From Syntrophobacter sp. SbD1 (lineage in GTDB: Bacteria > Desulfobacterota > Syntrophobacteria > Syntrophobacterales > Syntrophobacteraceae), in NCBI GenBank assembly GCA_900290365.1, contig OMOE01000141.1, positions 19,133 through 81,707 on the forward strand: a DNA stretch of 62,575 bases, read 5' to 3'. The translations under genes and the position numbers were made by a program. The notes under the pieces were generated by a model. It made no database searches. It worked only from the letters and a program-made list of their open reading frames with translations, and was not told the DNA's origin. Below, piece after piece: positions 51,355-61,543 of the stretch. Each line of letters opens with the position of its first letter. The stretch's first letter is position 1.

Positions 51355-53310
51355 CTAAAAATCGAAATCTTTTCCCTGAAAAGGAATAACCCGCTCCGGG
51401 ACCAGCTTATTATTTTCGTAGAGCGCTCCGTTACCCCTGGACTTCCCATTGACGCGACCAGATTCCCTCGACACCTCATGTGCAGGGATTCTTACCTTCT
51501 TTTTACCAGGGTATTTTTTGCCTTCAACTGTGCCTGGCTGCATTGAAGCACCGTTGACCATCTTTTCCAGGTCGTATACAAAACCCTCCATCTGCCCGGC
51601 CTCCGCACTCATTTCCCTTGAGGTTGCAGCCGACTCTTCAGCATCTGCCGCGCTTCGCTGGACAACCTTGTCCATCTCGGACACGGCTTTGGTGATCTGT
51701 TCGATGCCCAGGGCCTGCTCGTTGGAAGCCGCCGCTATTTCGCCTGCAAGCTCGGCCATTTTAGTCGAGCCGTCCACTACCTTTGAAAAATCCTTTCCCG
51801 TCTTTTCAACGACTACCGATCCGTCATTTATCTTGACCACAGTAGACTGGATGAGTGCCGCGGTATTTTTTGCGGCTTCGGCAGCCCGCATTGCCAGGTT
51901 CCTCACCTCGTCGGCGACCACTGCAAACCCGGCCCCTGCTTCTCCGGCCCTGGCTGCTTCCACCGCCGCATTCAGAGCCAGCAGGTTGGTCTGAAATGCA
52001 ATCTCATCTATGGTCTTGATAATTTGGGAGGTTTGTTCACTGGCCTTCGATATTTCTCCCATTGAGACCATCAGCATGGTCATCGAATGGCTTGCCTCTG
52101 TCACGGTGGTTTTCATCTCGCTCATCAGTCCATTGGCCAGGCTTGCATTTTCCGCGTTTTGCCTGGTCATCGAAGACATCTCTTCAAGCGAAGCCGAAGT
52201 CTGCTCAATTGCCGCGGCCTGCTGCGAGGCGCCTTCTGCCGAGCTATGACTGGTGGAGGCAATTTGGCTCGCGGCGCTCGCCACTTGGTCAGCCCCTCCC
52301 AACAGACCTTCGATTATAACTCTTAGCGGTTTTGTAATTGCCCGAGTAAGGAAAATGGAGATCAACGCTCCTATGAGGAGGCTCAAGCCAACCCCTGCCA
52401 CTATGATAAACCTGGCCAGACTGATATTGCGCTCCGTTTCCGCCATGAACCCAGCCCCTGCCTTTTCACCGTTTTCCTGGACGGCCCTGGCGGAACTGAT
52501 CATTTTCTGGTCGGCTGCCGCTTTTACTTCCTCACATTGGGTCAACTTGGAGAGGCAGACCGAGTAAGCAGCAATGGAGGCGCTCACCCTGTCCATCTGA
52601 GTGAGATTGGTTTGCTGGTTGAACTTGGAGCGCAGGCCACCGGCAATATCGAGCAGCTTTGAAATCCTTTTTTCAACCTCAACTTTGTATTTTTTATCTC
52701 CGGTGGCGACATACTCCTTCTCAAATGAACGTGCCTCCAGGAACAACCTGACGATTCGGCTGGCATCCTCCATCTTGGTTGTTCTATCCTTTATATCTGC
52801 GCTTGATCCGCTTTCGCCCGCCTTCTTGAGCAGTTCATCCAACTGTGATTTTTGATCTTCAAAAATCCCTTCCACCTCTGAGAGCGCCGCAAGGGACCTT
52901 GACTCCATGTCGGCAAGCGCGCCATCCTGGTTTTTCTTGCTCTCCACGTATTCATGGAAGCTGCTGATATATTTGTTCAGTTCCTCCATGGATTGTCCCA
53001 GAAAATTCTTTTCCTCCTCAGATCCACCTTTTTGAGCCTGCTCGGCTTTCTTCCGAAAATCCGCGATCAGCGACTCTACTTTATTCACATATTGGGCCTC
53101 TCCCCTTATCACGAAATTCTTCTCGCAGCGCCTTACTTCAAGGATAGTTTTTACCTGTTCATCGGCAATATCGGCTTTGTCACGATTGTTCACGATTACC
53201 CACAGGACGCCGAGTCCAACGCATGACACAATTGCAAGCAGGACGAGCAGCATCCCGAAACCGCCGAAAATCTTTGTTCCGAGCTTTACATCCAACATCT
53301 TCTTCAGCAT
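51355..53310 (-). CDS. Methyl-accepting chemotaxis protein
   Basis: 651 aa. TM1 ~14-40, a periplasmic helical sensor domain (~45-295, Lys/Glu-rich), TM2 ~300-322, HAMP, then the signalling hairpin with [20 protein letters not shown] and [14 protein letters not shown]. The tail after the hairpin is basic and ends in Phe; no pentapeptide tether for CheR is seen. ATG 53310 has AAAGGAAA upstream; the longer frame from 53403 is less likely. Ligand unknown; no che genes are in the window. Confidence 0.93.
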   Translation of the reverse strand: MLKKMLDVKLGTKIFGGFGMLLVLLAIVSCVGLGVLWVIVNNRDKADIADEQVKTILEVRRCEKNFVIRGEAQYVNKVESLIADFRKKAEQAQKGGSEEEKNFLGQSMEELNKYISSFHEYVESKKNQDGALADMESRSLAALSEVEGIFEDQKSQLDELLKKAGESGSSADIKDRTTKMEDASRIVRLFLEARSFEKEYVATGDKKYKVEVEKRISKLLDIAGGLRSKFNQQTNLTQMDRVSASIAAYSVCLSKLTQCEEVKAAADQKMISSARAVQENGEKAGAGFMAETERNISLARFIIVAGVGLSLLIGALISIFLTRAITKPLRVIIEGLLGGADQVASAASQIASTSHSSAEGASQQAAAIEQTSASLEEMSSMTRQNAENASLANGLMSEMKTTVTEASHSMTMLMVSMGEISKASEQTSQIIKTIDEIAFQTNLLALNAAVEAARAGEAGAGFAVVADEVRNLAMRAAEAAKNTAALIQSTVVKINDGSVVVEKTGKDFSKVVDGSTKMAELAGEIAAASNEQALGIEQITKAVSEMDKVVQRSAADAEESAATSREMSAEAGQMEGFVYDLEKMVNGASMQPGTVEGKKYPGKKKVRIPAHEVSRESGRVNGKSRGNGALYENNKLVPERVIPFQGKDFDF

Positions 53311-53472
53311 GGAATTTCCTTTCCGCATACGAACAGGAGCGAACAGAACATGACACGACATGACATTGAGCTTGTGCTGTCCATATGAACGGAAAGAATT
53401 CACATACGCTTTAGGGAAATATGGAATATTCGTTTTTTATGTCTTTTTCGTGATCTTCGGTCGTGATTTTAT

Positions 53473-53500
53473 AAACCCGAAACCCGCAACCCCGAAATGA
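53473..53500. repeat. AACCCGAAACCCGCAACCCCG repeat
   Basis: Three to four AACCCG-type units on the plus strand just after the EIIA gene 3' end. The same class as the tract at 48.0-48.1 kb. Confidence 0.6.
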
Positions 53501-53506
53501 GTCTGC

Positions 53507-54319
53507 TCAGGACCTTGCGGCGGCAGATGAGTTACCGCTCGCAACCCTTACTGCCAGACAGTCGTAGAGCACACGCTCTCCCTGGTAGGCTATCTCTCCA
53601 CGCTTCAGAATCCGCCACCCGCCGTTTTGGAAAACGCCATCCGAGGCAAGCCGCTCCACCAGCCGAGGCGCTGCGTCAAGATAGTCAACAAGCTGGCGGT
53701 CCTGAGCGAGCACTACATGTTTGAGACCTGGACCCGAAATGATAGTCACGGGCTCCAGGACAAGACTGGCCAGGTCATAGGCCGGAATGGCCGCAACGCG
53801 CTGCCTGGCCTGTAGCTGAATCATGCGCGCACGCGTGTCCGGGCCCACTGTTTCCCTGCTGGTGCTGATAAGATCGAGCAGATGCTCGCGCACTTCATTG
53901 AGTTCTTTGGCCGCGTTGAGTTTTTCAAACTCGGGATATGATTTCAATGCCTTTGCCAGCATCGATACCTCCCGCAAAAAATGGTTCCGCTGGTTTTCCG
54001 GAACCAGGTACAAGGCGATAATCGATACGGGCTTTCCGTCCGGAGCGCCGTAATCAATGCCTGTGGGGCTCCATCCGACAACACAGATCAGGTCCTCTTC
54101 AAACGGCACCCGCACATGTGGACTGGCCCAGCCATTGCCAAGCGCGGAAGTAGTAGTGCGTTCTTTTGCCGCTACCAGTCCGACCACGTCGATACCGGTG
54201 GGCAGTGATGGGATCGCCTCGATAATATGAGCAAGAAATTGCAGGGCATCATCTTTGTTATTGTCGGGCAATTCTATCAGCCGCCCTTCCTGCAGTGCAT
54301 CAAGCAAGCTATCCATCAC
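53507..54319 (-). CDS. PTS EIIA (fructose/nitrogen type) domain protein, coupled to the Mg2+ ATPase gene
   Basis: 270 aa. Residues 1-150 are an EIIA-2 fold with the phospho-His in NGWASPHVRVP and VGWSPTGIDYGAPDG; the remaining ~120 residues are an unrecognised alpha/beta domain (QLQARQRVAAIPAYDLASLV, LKRGEIAYQGERVLYD). EIIA-Ntr proteins are known to regulate cation transporters. Its start overlaps the stop of the P-type ATPase gene by 4 bp (ATGA), so a role in controlling Mg2+ transport is a fair inference. No other PTS gene is in the window. Confidence 0.85.
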   Translation of the reverse strand: MMDSLLDALQEGRLIELPDNNKDDALQFLAHIIEAIPSLPTGIDVVGLVAAKERTTTSALGNGWASPHVRVPFEEDLICVVGWSPTGIDYGAPDGKPVSIIALYLVPENQRNHFLREVSMLAKALKSYPEFEKLNAAKELNEVREHLLDLISTSRETVGPDTRARMIQLQARQRVAAIPAYDLASLVLEPVTIISGPGLKHVVLAQDRQLVDYLDAAPRLVERLASDGVFQNGGWRILKRGEIAYQGERVLYDCLAVRVASGNSSAAARS

Positions 54320-57000
54320 TCACCTCCAAAACGATTGAAAAACCATGTTTTTATCAAGTGCGTCAAAACGGAATATGAAACAAGAAAAAGTGCTATCCAT
54401 GCCCAGTAAACGGGAGGCAGCGGAACCATTCCGAGCCCCGCGGCGAAGGGTGAATAAGGCAGCCATGCGCCGATTGCCATAATGATCAGGGTGGTCAGGG
54501 TCAGATGCATGGAAGCGTGGCTGCCGAAAAAGGGAACCCGGCGGGTCCTTATAATATGGACGATCAGGGTCTGGGTAAGCAGCGATTCCACGAACCAGCC
54601 GGTTTGAAAAAGACTTGCCAGCGCTTCTTTTTGCAGCGGACCGGCAGCCGGATCGACAAAGGCGCTGCAATGGAAAAAGAACCACATCAGAGCGAAGGTG
54701 GCATAGTCGAATATGGAACTCACAGGTCCGATAAAGACCATGAACAGCTTGACGGTATTAATGTTCCATTTGAGGGGCTTTACTATCAGTTCCTCATCCA
54801 CATTGTCGGCCGGGATTCCGGTTTGGGAAAAATCATAGAGGAGGTTGTTGGTCAACACCTGCACGGGGAGCATCGGCAAAAACGGCAGGAGATAACTGGC
54901 CCCGATAACGCTGAACATGTTCCCGAAATTCGAGCTTGCGCCCATCCGGATATACTTCACTATATTTGCAAATACTTTTCTGCCTTCGATAATCCCTTCT
55001 TCGAGCACAAGAAGGCTTTTTTCAAGAAGCACGATGTCCGCGGCTTCTTTTGCGACATCAACAGCAGAGTCCACGGAAATCCCGACATCTGCTGCCTTGA
55101 GGGCCGGCGCATCATTTATCCCGTCTCCCATGAAACCAACCACACGGCCGTGGCTGCGCAGTTCCCGTACAATCTGCTCCTTCTGGGCAGGGGTAACTTT
55201 TACGAAAATATCCACATCCAGCACGGTCTGGTGGAACTCTTCGGGCGCCAATTGGGACAGTTCGGCACCGCTAATGATCCGCTTTACTTCGAGGCCGACG
55301 TCCCGGCAGACCTTTCTGGTGACCAGACCGTTATCTCCGGTCACAACCTTTACCTGAACGCCTGCCTGCCTCAGCAGTTCAATGGCCTGCCCTGCCGATT
55401 CCTTGGGCGGGTCGACAAATGCGATATACCCCAAAAGGATCAGTTCGCTTTCATCGGCAACTGTATAGGTAGTTCTCGTACGCGGGAACTCGCGATAAGC
55501 AATCCCCAGGACCCTATACCCGTCCTTGTTCAGCCGTTCGACTTCCTCGAAAAGGTCCTCCCGAATCATATCGATCAGTGGAAATACCTCATCGCCCATC
55601 TGATACTGGTTGCAGCATGAGTAGATCTCTTCGACCGCCCCCTTGCAGATCAGAACGTGATCGCCCTCGTAATCGACGACCACCGACATGCGGCGCCGCT
55701 GAAAGTCAAAGGGCAACTCGTCAACCAGGGTGCAGCCCTGTTCGGGGTCCAGATCGGAATGTTCTACCACGGTACGGTCGAGCAGATTGCGCAGACCGGT
55801 CTGATAGTAGCTGTTGAGGTAAGCGTAATTCAAAACGTCATAGCTTGTATTCCCGGTGATGTCCACATGCCGTTCGAGAATAACTCTATCCTGGGTAAGG
55901 GTCCCGGTCTTATCTGTGCACAGCACATCTATGGCGCCGAAATTCTGGATGGACGGCAGATGCTTTACGATGACCTTTTTCTTGCCCATGGTCAGCGCGC
56001 CCTTTGCAAGGTTCACCGTCACGATCATCGGCAGCATCTCCGGGGTTAGGCCCACTGCTATGGACAGGCCAAACAAAAGGGCTTCCACCCAGTCGCCCTT
56101 GGTCATGCCCACGATGAAATACACGACGCAGACCATTACCACCATGAACCGGATCATGAGCCAGGTGAAGGACCTGACTCCTTTATCGAAACTTGTGTCT
56201 TCACGACGCTCCGTCAGCCGTTCAGAAATTGAGCCAAACAAGGTATGAGTACCGGTGTTGACAATCACGCCGCGGGCCGTGCCGCTTGTAACGCTGCTTC
56301 CCAGAAAGCAGGCATTGGGCAGTTCCAAAGCGGCGCACCCTTCAACGCATCCCCCCAAAACCGTTTTTTCGACAGCCATGGACTCCCCGGTGAGAGCCGA
56401 CTGGGAGACGAAAAAATCCTTTGCGGTGAGCAGGCGTAAGTCGGCGGGAACAATCGAGCCGGCGTGCAGGACTACTATATCGCCCGGCACAACTTCGGAT
56501 ATCCGCACAACTTCGGATATCCGGACTTCCGTTTCTCCACCGTCACGCAGAACCAGGGTTCGCGACTGCACCCGCTTGCCCAGCATCTCGACCGTATTGC
56601 TCGAACGGCGGTCCAGGATATAGGAAAGCCCGACGCTCAGAAAGACCATGGCGCTCACGATAATCGCCGATTTGATCTCACCGATGGCGCCGGAAATCGA
56701 GGCGATAAGCAACAGTTGAACGACCAGGGGGCTCTTGCATCTCTGGAAAATGTCCGCCAAGAAACTCAGACGCCTGGTATGAGAGAGTTCGTTTGGACCA
56801 TACTCGTCCAGGCGCTTGTCGACTTCTTCCGAACTCAGGCCTTTAAAACCGGTCTCAAGAGCGGTCAGCGCCTGTCCGGCCGGGACTGAGCAAAGATCGA
56901 TCAACCGGCGCTCATGCTTTGATGTTTCCTGCAGCGTTCTCGAATTGGGAGATTCAGCTCGAAAAGCGCGGGAGAACTTGCCTAGCAAATCCATTATCAT
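54316..57000 (-). CDS. mgtA: P-type Mg2+-transporting ATPase (MgtA/MgtB-like)
   Basis: 894 aa, type IIIB P-type ATPase: cation-transporter N-terminus (LETGFKGLSSEEVDKRLDEYG), actuator LTGES, phosphorylation motif VLCTDKTGTLT, VTGDNGLVTRK and MGDGINDAPALKAADVGIS, with ten or so TM helices including a Mg2+-ATPase C-terminal block. An in-frame 18-bp tandem duplication gives VRISEVVRISEVV in the actuator region. Inner membrane. The stop overlaps the EIIA gene start. 494 nt upstream hold no clear M-box leader. Met3 (56994) is an alternative start. Confidence 0.92.
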   Translation of the reverse strand: MIMDLLGKFSRAFRAESPNSRTLQETSKHERRLIDLCSVPAGQALTALETGFKGLSSEEVDKRLDEYGPNELSHTRRLSFLADIFQRCKSPLVVQLLLIASISGAIGEIKSAIIVSAMVFLSVGLSYILDRRSSNTVEMLGKRVQSRTLVLRDGGETEVRISEVVRISEVVPGDIVVLHAGSIVPADLRLLTAKDFFVSQSALTGESMAVEKTVLGGCVEGCAALELPNACFLGSSVTSGTARGVIVNTGTHTLFGSISERLTERREDTSFDKGVRSFTWLMIRFMVVMVCVVYFIVGMTKGDWVEALLFGLSIAVGLTPEMLPMIVTVNLAKGALTMGKKKVIVKHLPSIQNFGAIDVLCTDKTGTLTQDRVILERHVDITGNTSYDVLNYAYLNSYYQTGLRNLLDRTVVEHSDLDPEQGCTLVDELPFDFQRRRMSVVVDYEGDHVLICKGAVEEIYSCCNQYQMGDEVFPLIDMIREDLFEEVERLNKDGYRVLGIAYREFPRTRTTYTVADESELILLGYIAFVDPPKESAGQAIELLRQAGVQVKVVTGDNGLVTRKVCRDVGLEVKRIISGAELSQLAPEEFHQTVLDVDIFVKVTPAQKEQIVRELRSHGRVVGFMGDGINDAPALKAADVGISVDSAVDVAKEAADIVLLEKSLLVLEEGIIEGRKVFANIVKYIRMGASSNFGNMFSVIGASYLLPFLPMLPVQVLTNNLLYDFSQTGIPADNVDEELIVKPLKWNINTVKLFMVFIGPVSSIFDYATFALMWFFFHCSAFVDPAAGPLQKEALASLFQTGWFVESLLTQTLIVHIIRTRRVPFFGSHASMHLTLTTLIIMAIGAWLPYSPFAAGLGMVPLPPVYWAWIALFLVSYSVLTHLIKTWFFNRFGGE
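56488..56523 (-). repeat. 18-bp exact tandem duplication in mgtA
   Basis: CACAACTTCGGATATCCG occurs twice head to tail (56488-56505, 56506-56523), adding six in-frame residues (VRISEV repeated) to the actuator domain. Confidence 0.95.
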
Positions 57001-57494
57001 GATGAGTTAACCAATCACTTCGGGCAAGTTTGTAACGGGAGGCCAGAGACCAGGCGGACTATTTCTTAAGAAAGGAAATAAGACGCCCCTTACCTTCCGC
57101 TTTCACCATCTATACATAATGGAAGAAGCGGCCAGGCGAGGCGATAAGGGAGAGAAAACCTAACGCATCACAGACGCAACTTCCGGGGAAGAAAATGGAC
57201 AACCGCCGCTACTGGCAGGTTGGCCGTCTTCTTGTTTCATTTTTGCTGCTTTCTCAAAAGGTTTATACACCGCGGCCACGAAGTGAATAATAAAACGCTC
57301 TACCCTTGACCACATCTTTGGACGGGCCGGGACCGTGACCTGTGTGCAATGCGGGAACCTCGCCTGCCGAGTATTCCACCACTTGGGCGCTATTACCCTA
57401 AATCGCACCCTGTATCAACTAGAAAAGTAAATCTCCGGTATCTTCAGTCAATCAGAAATAATAGAATAGCCCGAGGAGCTTATGATTTTTCGCA
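57001..57494. other. Intergenic region without recognised gene
   Basis: 494 nt between the divergent mgtA and kinase genes. It contains the 12-bp palindrome TTTCTTAAGAAA (57062-57073) near the mgtA start. A short minus frame at 57160-57408 is not convincingly coding. I saw none of the conserved M-box (Mg2+ riboswitch) blocks. Confidence 0.5.
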
Positions 57495-60377
57495 GTGAAG
57501 CCGATGATAGTAAAAATATACATGAAAGGCGAGTACATGCATGAGCTTTTGAAGGGGGACATCACAGAGCGCAAAAACGCGGAAAAGGCGCTGCGTGACA
57601 GTGAACTTCGCCTTAGAACCATTTTGCAGACAGCCAATGAAGGATTCTGGCTGATAGATAACGACACTATAACCATGGATCTCAACCCGAGAATGTGCGC
57701 CATCATGGGCAGAAATCGGGAAGATGTTCTCGGGAGGAAGATCTTTGATTTTGTAGATGATAAGAATAAGGTCATATTCGAGAAGCAGATCAGATTGAGG
57801 GCAAAAGGACAAAAAAGCGAATATGAGATCGCCCTCTCTCGCCCGGATGGGTCACAGGTGTCTTGCCAGTTCAATGTGTCGCCGTTTTTTAACGAGTCGG
57901 GGACCAAGGCCGGCGCGTTTGCAATGGTGACCGACATCACTGAGCGTAAGCGTGCTGAAGAGGCTCGCAGGCTCAACGAATCCCGCCTTGAAGCGCTTAT
58001 CCAGCTCAACCAGATGACCGGCGCCACTTTGCACGAGATCGTCGTATTCGCAATGGAGGAAGCAGTTCGGCTTACGCAAAGCACCATGGGCTATGTAGCC
58101 CTTATGAATGAGGATGAAACGGTACTCTCCATGAATGCATGGTCGCGTGCGGTCATGCAGGAATGCCGGATCGACGATAAGCCTCTCGAATACCCCGTCG
58201 AGACGACCGGTCTCTGGGGCGAAGCCGTGCGCCAGCGTCGTCCGATGATCACCAATGATTATCAGGCCCATAATCCACTCAAACGAGGCACTCCCCCTGG
58301 CCATGTTGCAATACACCGGCATATGAACGTACCGATATTCGACGGGGGCCGCATCGTGATAGTTGCGGGTGTCGCAAACAAAGCAACGGGTTATGACGAA
58401 TCCGATGTGCGCCAACTCACCCTGCTGATGACAGGCATGTGGCGCATCGTCCAGCGCAAAAGGTCGGAAGAGGCTTTGCGGGACAGCGAGGAGCGGTATC
58501 GCCAGATTGCCAGATGCGTTCCGGACCTGATTTGGACTATGGATTTGTCGGGCCGGTTCACTTACGTCAATTCCGTTGTGAAGCCCACCCTTGGCTTTAC
58601 GGTCGAGGAGTTTTTAAAGCTCACCTTCCGTGACACATGCACGCCAGAGGGGGCTGCCAAATATGCGGCCGTAATAGAAGAAGAGCTTAGGAATGCGCCA
58701 TCGCCCGAGTATGACAGCAAAACAATTCGGACGTTCCTGTTAGAGATATTGCGCAAAAACGGTTCCATTTTTTGGGCCGAGGTTTCCGCTGCATTCCTAT
58801 GGTCGGACGATGGCAAGCCCTATGGCATCATAGGCACTACGCGTGACATCACCGAGCGCAAGCAGGCGGAAGAAGAACGCATGCGTCTGGCCACCGCAAT
58901 CGAGCAGGCGTCGGAAGGCATATGCATATGTGATACAAATTGGCTCATCTGTTACATCAACTCATCCTTTAGCCATATGAGCGGCTATGACAGAACAGAC
59001 TTGATTGGTCAGCATCTGCGCATCCTTAAAAGCGGAAATCATGACACAACCTTCAATACAAACATACGGGAACAGCTCTCGCATGGTGAAGCCTGGTCAG
59101 GCCGCCTGACTATCACAAAGAAAGACGGAACCATATACAAAGTGGAGTGCACTGCATCGCCCATTCGAAATATCTCTGGTGAAATCATCAACTACGTAGC
59201 CATCCACCGTGACATTACGCATCAGGTGAAACTCGAAGCGGAGCTTTATCAAGCACGGAAGATGGAGGCCATTGGACTACTGGCCGGGGGCATTGCCCAT
59301 GATTTCAATAACATCCTTACTGCTATCATGGGTTTCACTGAGCTGAGCCTGTCCAAAATGTCAGAGGATAACCCGATTCGAAGGAACCTCGATCAGGTGT
59401 TAAAGGCGGCTTCGCGAGCCTCAGAGGTTGTGAAGCAAATTCTTACCTATACACGTAAAGGGGTGCAGGAGCGGAGTCCTGTAAGAATAGCCTCCATAGC
59501 TCTGGAGGCGCTAAAACTCATGCGCTCCTCATTGCCGTCGACAATCGAAATTCGCCAGGAAGTTGCGGTCATGCCCGGCGAAGATCTTGTTTTGGCCGAT
59601 CCCGGTCAGATACACCAGGTGTTGATGAATCTCGGCACCAACGCCGGCCACGCCATGAAGACCAAAGGGGGCACTCTGAGCGTGAAATTGTCTGTTACCT
59701 CCGATGCATCACAGATCTCGGTACATCCGGGTTTAAAAGCCGGACCCCATTTGCGCATCACTGTGAGCGATACAGGTCATGGGATGGATTCGGCAGTCCT
59801 GGAACGCATATTCGATCCTTACTTCACCACCAAGGGACCGGGGGAAGGAACCGGTCTTGGGCTTTCCGTGGTTCAGGGAATCGTCAAAAGCCATAATGGA
59901 GCAATCACCGTGAAAAGCAAACCCAAGCAGGGTACTACCTTTTCCGTGTTTCTACCCGTACTTGAAAACGTAGAGGCTGAAGGCGCGAAAACATTGCAGC
60001 CCCCTCTGACCGGCAGTGAGCGAATACTCCTGGTTGACGATGAAGAAGCCCTTATCGATTTGGGCAAAGAAATCCTGGAGACACTTGGCTACCAGGTCAC
60101 TGCCACGACAAGCAGTCTCGATGCGCTCGAAATTTTTCGCACACGGCCACATGCATTTGACCTGGTCATCACTGATATGACGATGCCGTCTCTTACCGGC
60201 AGTGAACTCGCGAGGGAAGTCACCGCTCTTCGTTCGGATACGCCGATCATTTTGTCCACCGGGTTTTCCGATCTGGTCGATGAAAAACAAGCCAAAGAGG
60301 CAGGGATCCGGGAATACATTTTAAAGCCTTATGAAATCCGCACACTCGCAGGCGCCATTCGAAAAGCTTTGGAGTAA
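57495..60377 (+). CDS. Hybrid sensor histidine kinase with PAS-GAF-PAS-PAS input and C-terminal receiver
   Basis: 960 aa, cytoplasmic (no TM). It begins with DITERKNAEKAL, which is normally the end of a PAS domain, so an earlier PAS has probably been lost. Then PAS (~30-150), a GAF-type domain (~160-320, YVALMNEDETV), PAS (~335-455), PAS (~465-580), HisKA with GGIAHDFNNIL, HATPase (LMNLGTNAGHAM, VSDTGHGMD, GTGLGLSVV) and a receiver with ILLVDDEE and LVITDMTMPSLTG. Start uncertain: 57495 or ATG 57537 (AAAGGCGAG upstream). Signal unknown. Confidence 0.92.
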   Translation: MKPMIVKIYMKGEYMHELLKGDITERKNAEKALRDSELRLRTILQTANEGFWLIDNDTITMDLNPRMCAIMGRNREDVLGRKIFDFVDDKNKVIFEKQIRLRAKGQKSEYEIALSRPDGSQVSCQFNVSPFFNESGTKAGAFAMVTDITERKRAEEARRLNESRLEALIQLNQMTGATLHEIVVFAMEEAVRLTQSTMGYVALMNEDETVLSMNAWSRAVMQECRIDDKPLEYPVETTGLWGEAVRQRRPMITNDYQAHNPLKRGTPPGHVAIHRHMNVPIFDGGRIVIVAGVANKATGYDESDVRQLTLLMTGMWRIVQRKRSEEALRDSEERYRQIARCVPDLIWTMDLSGRFTYVNSVVKPTLGFTVEEFLKLTFRDTCTPEGAAKYAAVIEEELRNAPSPEYDSKTIRTFLLEILRKNGSIFWAEVSAAFLWSDDGKPYGIIGTTRDITERKQAEEERMRLATAIEQASEGICICDTNWLICYINSSFSHMSGYDRTDLIGQHLRILKSGNHDTTFNTNIREQLSHGEAWSGRLTITKKDGTIYKVECTASPIRNISGEIINYVAIHRDITHQVKLEAELYQARKMEAIGLLAGGIAHDFNNILTAIMGFTELSLSKMSEDNPIRRNLDQVLKAASRASEVVKQILTYTRKGVQERSPVRIASIALEALKLMRSSLPSTIEIRQEVAVMPGEDLVLADPGQIHQVLMNLGTNAGHAMKTKGGTLSVKLSVTSDASQISVHPGLKAGPHLRITVSDTGHGMDSAVLERIFDPYFTTKGPGEGTGLGLSVVQGIVKSHNGAITVKSKPKQGTTFSVFLPVLENVEAEGAKTLQPPLTGSERILLVDDEEALIDLGKEILETLGYQVTATTSSLDALEIFRTRPHAFDLVITDMTMPSLTGSELAREVTALRSDTPIILSTGFSDLVDEKQAKEAGIREYILKPYEIRTLAGAIRKALE

Positions 60378-60450
60378 GAAATAACTGTAAGCTTTCAGGC
60401 CGCTTCAGGTATAATGGCCGCAAGGCTCTCCTGCAGACGGTGGGGAAGTT

Positions 60451-61524
60451 ATGTACAGAAAATATTTCGACATGAAAAGGCCACCCTTTTCGATTGCGCC
60501 CGATCCGCGCTATCTATACATGAGCGAGCAGCACCGGGAGGCTCTTGCCCACCTGCTCTACGGGATCAGGAGTGACGGGGGATTCGTGCTGCTTACCGGT
60601 GAGGTCGGCACAGGAAAAACGACCATTTGCCGGCGCCTTTTGGATACGCTCACCAAAAACATCGTCGTAGCCTTCATCATACTTCCCACTCTCTCAGTTG
60701 CAGAACTGCTGGCCGCGATATGCGACGAATTTGGGATCACCTATCCCCGCAAACCCGGCATAAAGGTCCTTGTCGACCTGATTAACAGCTTCCTGCTGGA
60801 TTTGAACGCAAGCCGCAAAAAGGCCATTCTGATAATCGACGAGGCACAAAACCTCAGCCGTGACGTTCTTGAACAAATCCGGCTTCTCACCAATCTCGAA
60901 ACCAATGAAAGAAAGCTTCTCCAGATAATCCTCATCGGCCAGCCCGAACTCAGGGATAAGGTCGCAAAACCTGAGTTGCGGCAGCTCGCCCAGCGTATCG
61001 TGGCTCGGTGTCATATCAAGGCGCTCTCAAAAACCGATGTCGCCTGCTATGTAAATCACAGGATTGCGGTTGCCCGCCGCAGAAGGGCGCGGCGCCAGGA
61101 GTTGGGGGAGTCCTCACCCGGGCACTCTCCCGAAGTCAGAGGGGTATACGAAGAAGTTCCCGGCGAGGTGCCTCCCGATCTTTTTTCCCGGGACGCTCTG
61201 AACAGTTTATATGCTTATAGCAGCGGCGTCCCCAGATTGATCAACCTGATTTGCGACCGCGCGCTCCTGGGCGCTTTCGTACAGCAAAAAAAGATCGTGG
61301 ACAGGTCAACTTTGGTAAAAGCTGCCGGTGAGGTGCTCGGAGATCATCCGAGCGGGGCCGGCCGGAAATGGAAAGTTGCAATAACGGCAGCAATTGCGCT
61401 TTGCGCCAGTCTGGGCCTGCTCTACTATTTTTCCAACGGCTTTGAATCGCTTAGAAACCACGGCGGTCATGAGCAGGTCATGTTGAGGCCTTTACCGAAA
61501 GCACCGCCCGTAGAAAAAAACTAA
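60451..61524 (+). CDS. ExeA/GspA-type AAA ATPase with C-terminal membrane segment
   Basis: 357 aa. YFDMKRPPFSIAPDPRYLYMS is the standard start of ExeA/GspA-MSHA-MshM-type ATPases; Walker A GEVGTGKTT, Walker B ILIIDEAQNLS and the arginine-finger region QLAQRIVARCHIKALS follow. An unusual Arg/Pro-rich insert (RRRRARRQELGESSPGHSPE) sits at ~210-230, and a TM helix near the end (ITAAIALCASLGLLYYF) anchors it. It works with GspB in placing the type II secretin. TATAAT at 60410 may be its -10. The gspB-like gene follows after 19 nt. Confidence 0.9.
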   Translation: MYRKYFDMKRPPFSIAPDPRYLYMSEQHREALAHLLYGIRSDGGFVLLTGEVGTGKTTICRRLLDTLTKNIVVAFIILPTLSVAELLAAICDEFGITYPRKPGIKVLVDLINSFLLDLNASRKKAILIIDEAQNLSRDVLEQIRLLTNLETNERKLLQIILIGQPELRDKVAKPELRQLAQRIVARCHIKALSKTDVACYVNHRIAVARRRRARRQELGESSPGHSPEVRGVYEEVPGEVPPDLFSRDALNSLYAYSSGVPRLINLICDRALLGAFVQQKKIVDRSTLVKAAGEVLGDHPSGAGRKWKVAITAAIALCASLGLLYYFSNGFESLRNHGGHEQVMLRPLPKAPPVEKN

Positions 61525-61543
61525 ATTCTTAATAAAGGCGCTT

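Noticed and set aside
54505..55620. 371-aa plus-strand ORF opposite mgtA
   Set aside because: It is the mirror of the highly conserved ATPase gene in another frame; its translation has no recognisable domain and no ribosome site.
57160..57408. 82-aa minus-strand ORF in the mgtA upstream region
   Set aside because: Composition and lack of ribosome site do not support a gene; no family recognised. Left as non-coding.
57001..57494. M-box Mg2+ riboswitch before mgtA
   Set aside because: Only a GTTAGGT-like start was seen; the conserved GAAGUCA and other blocks are missing.
57452..58087. 211-aa minus-strand ORF across the kinase start
   Set aside because: Antisense to the PAS domain of the kinase, no motif.
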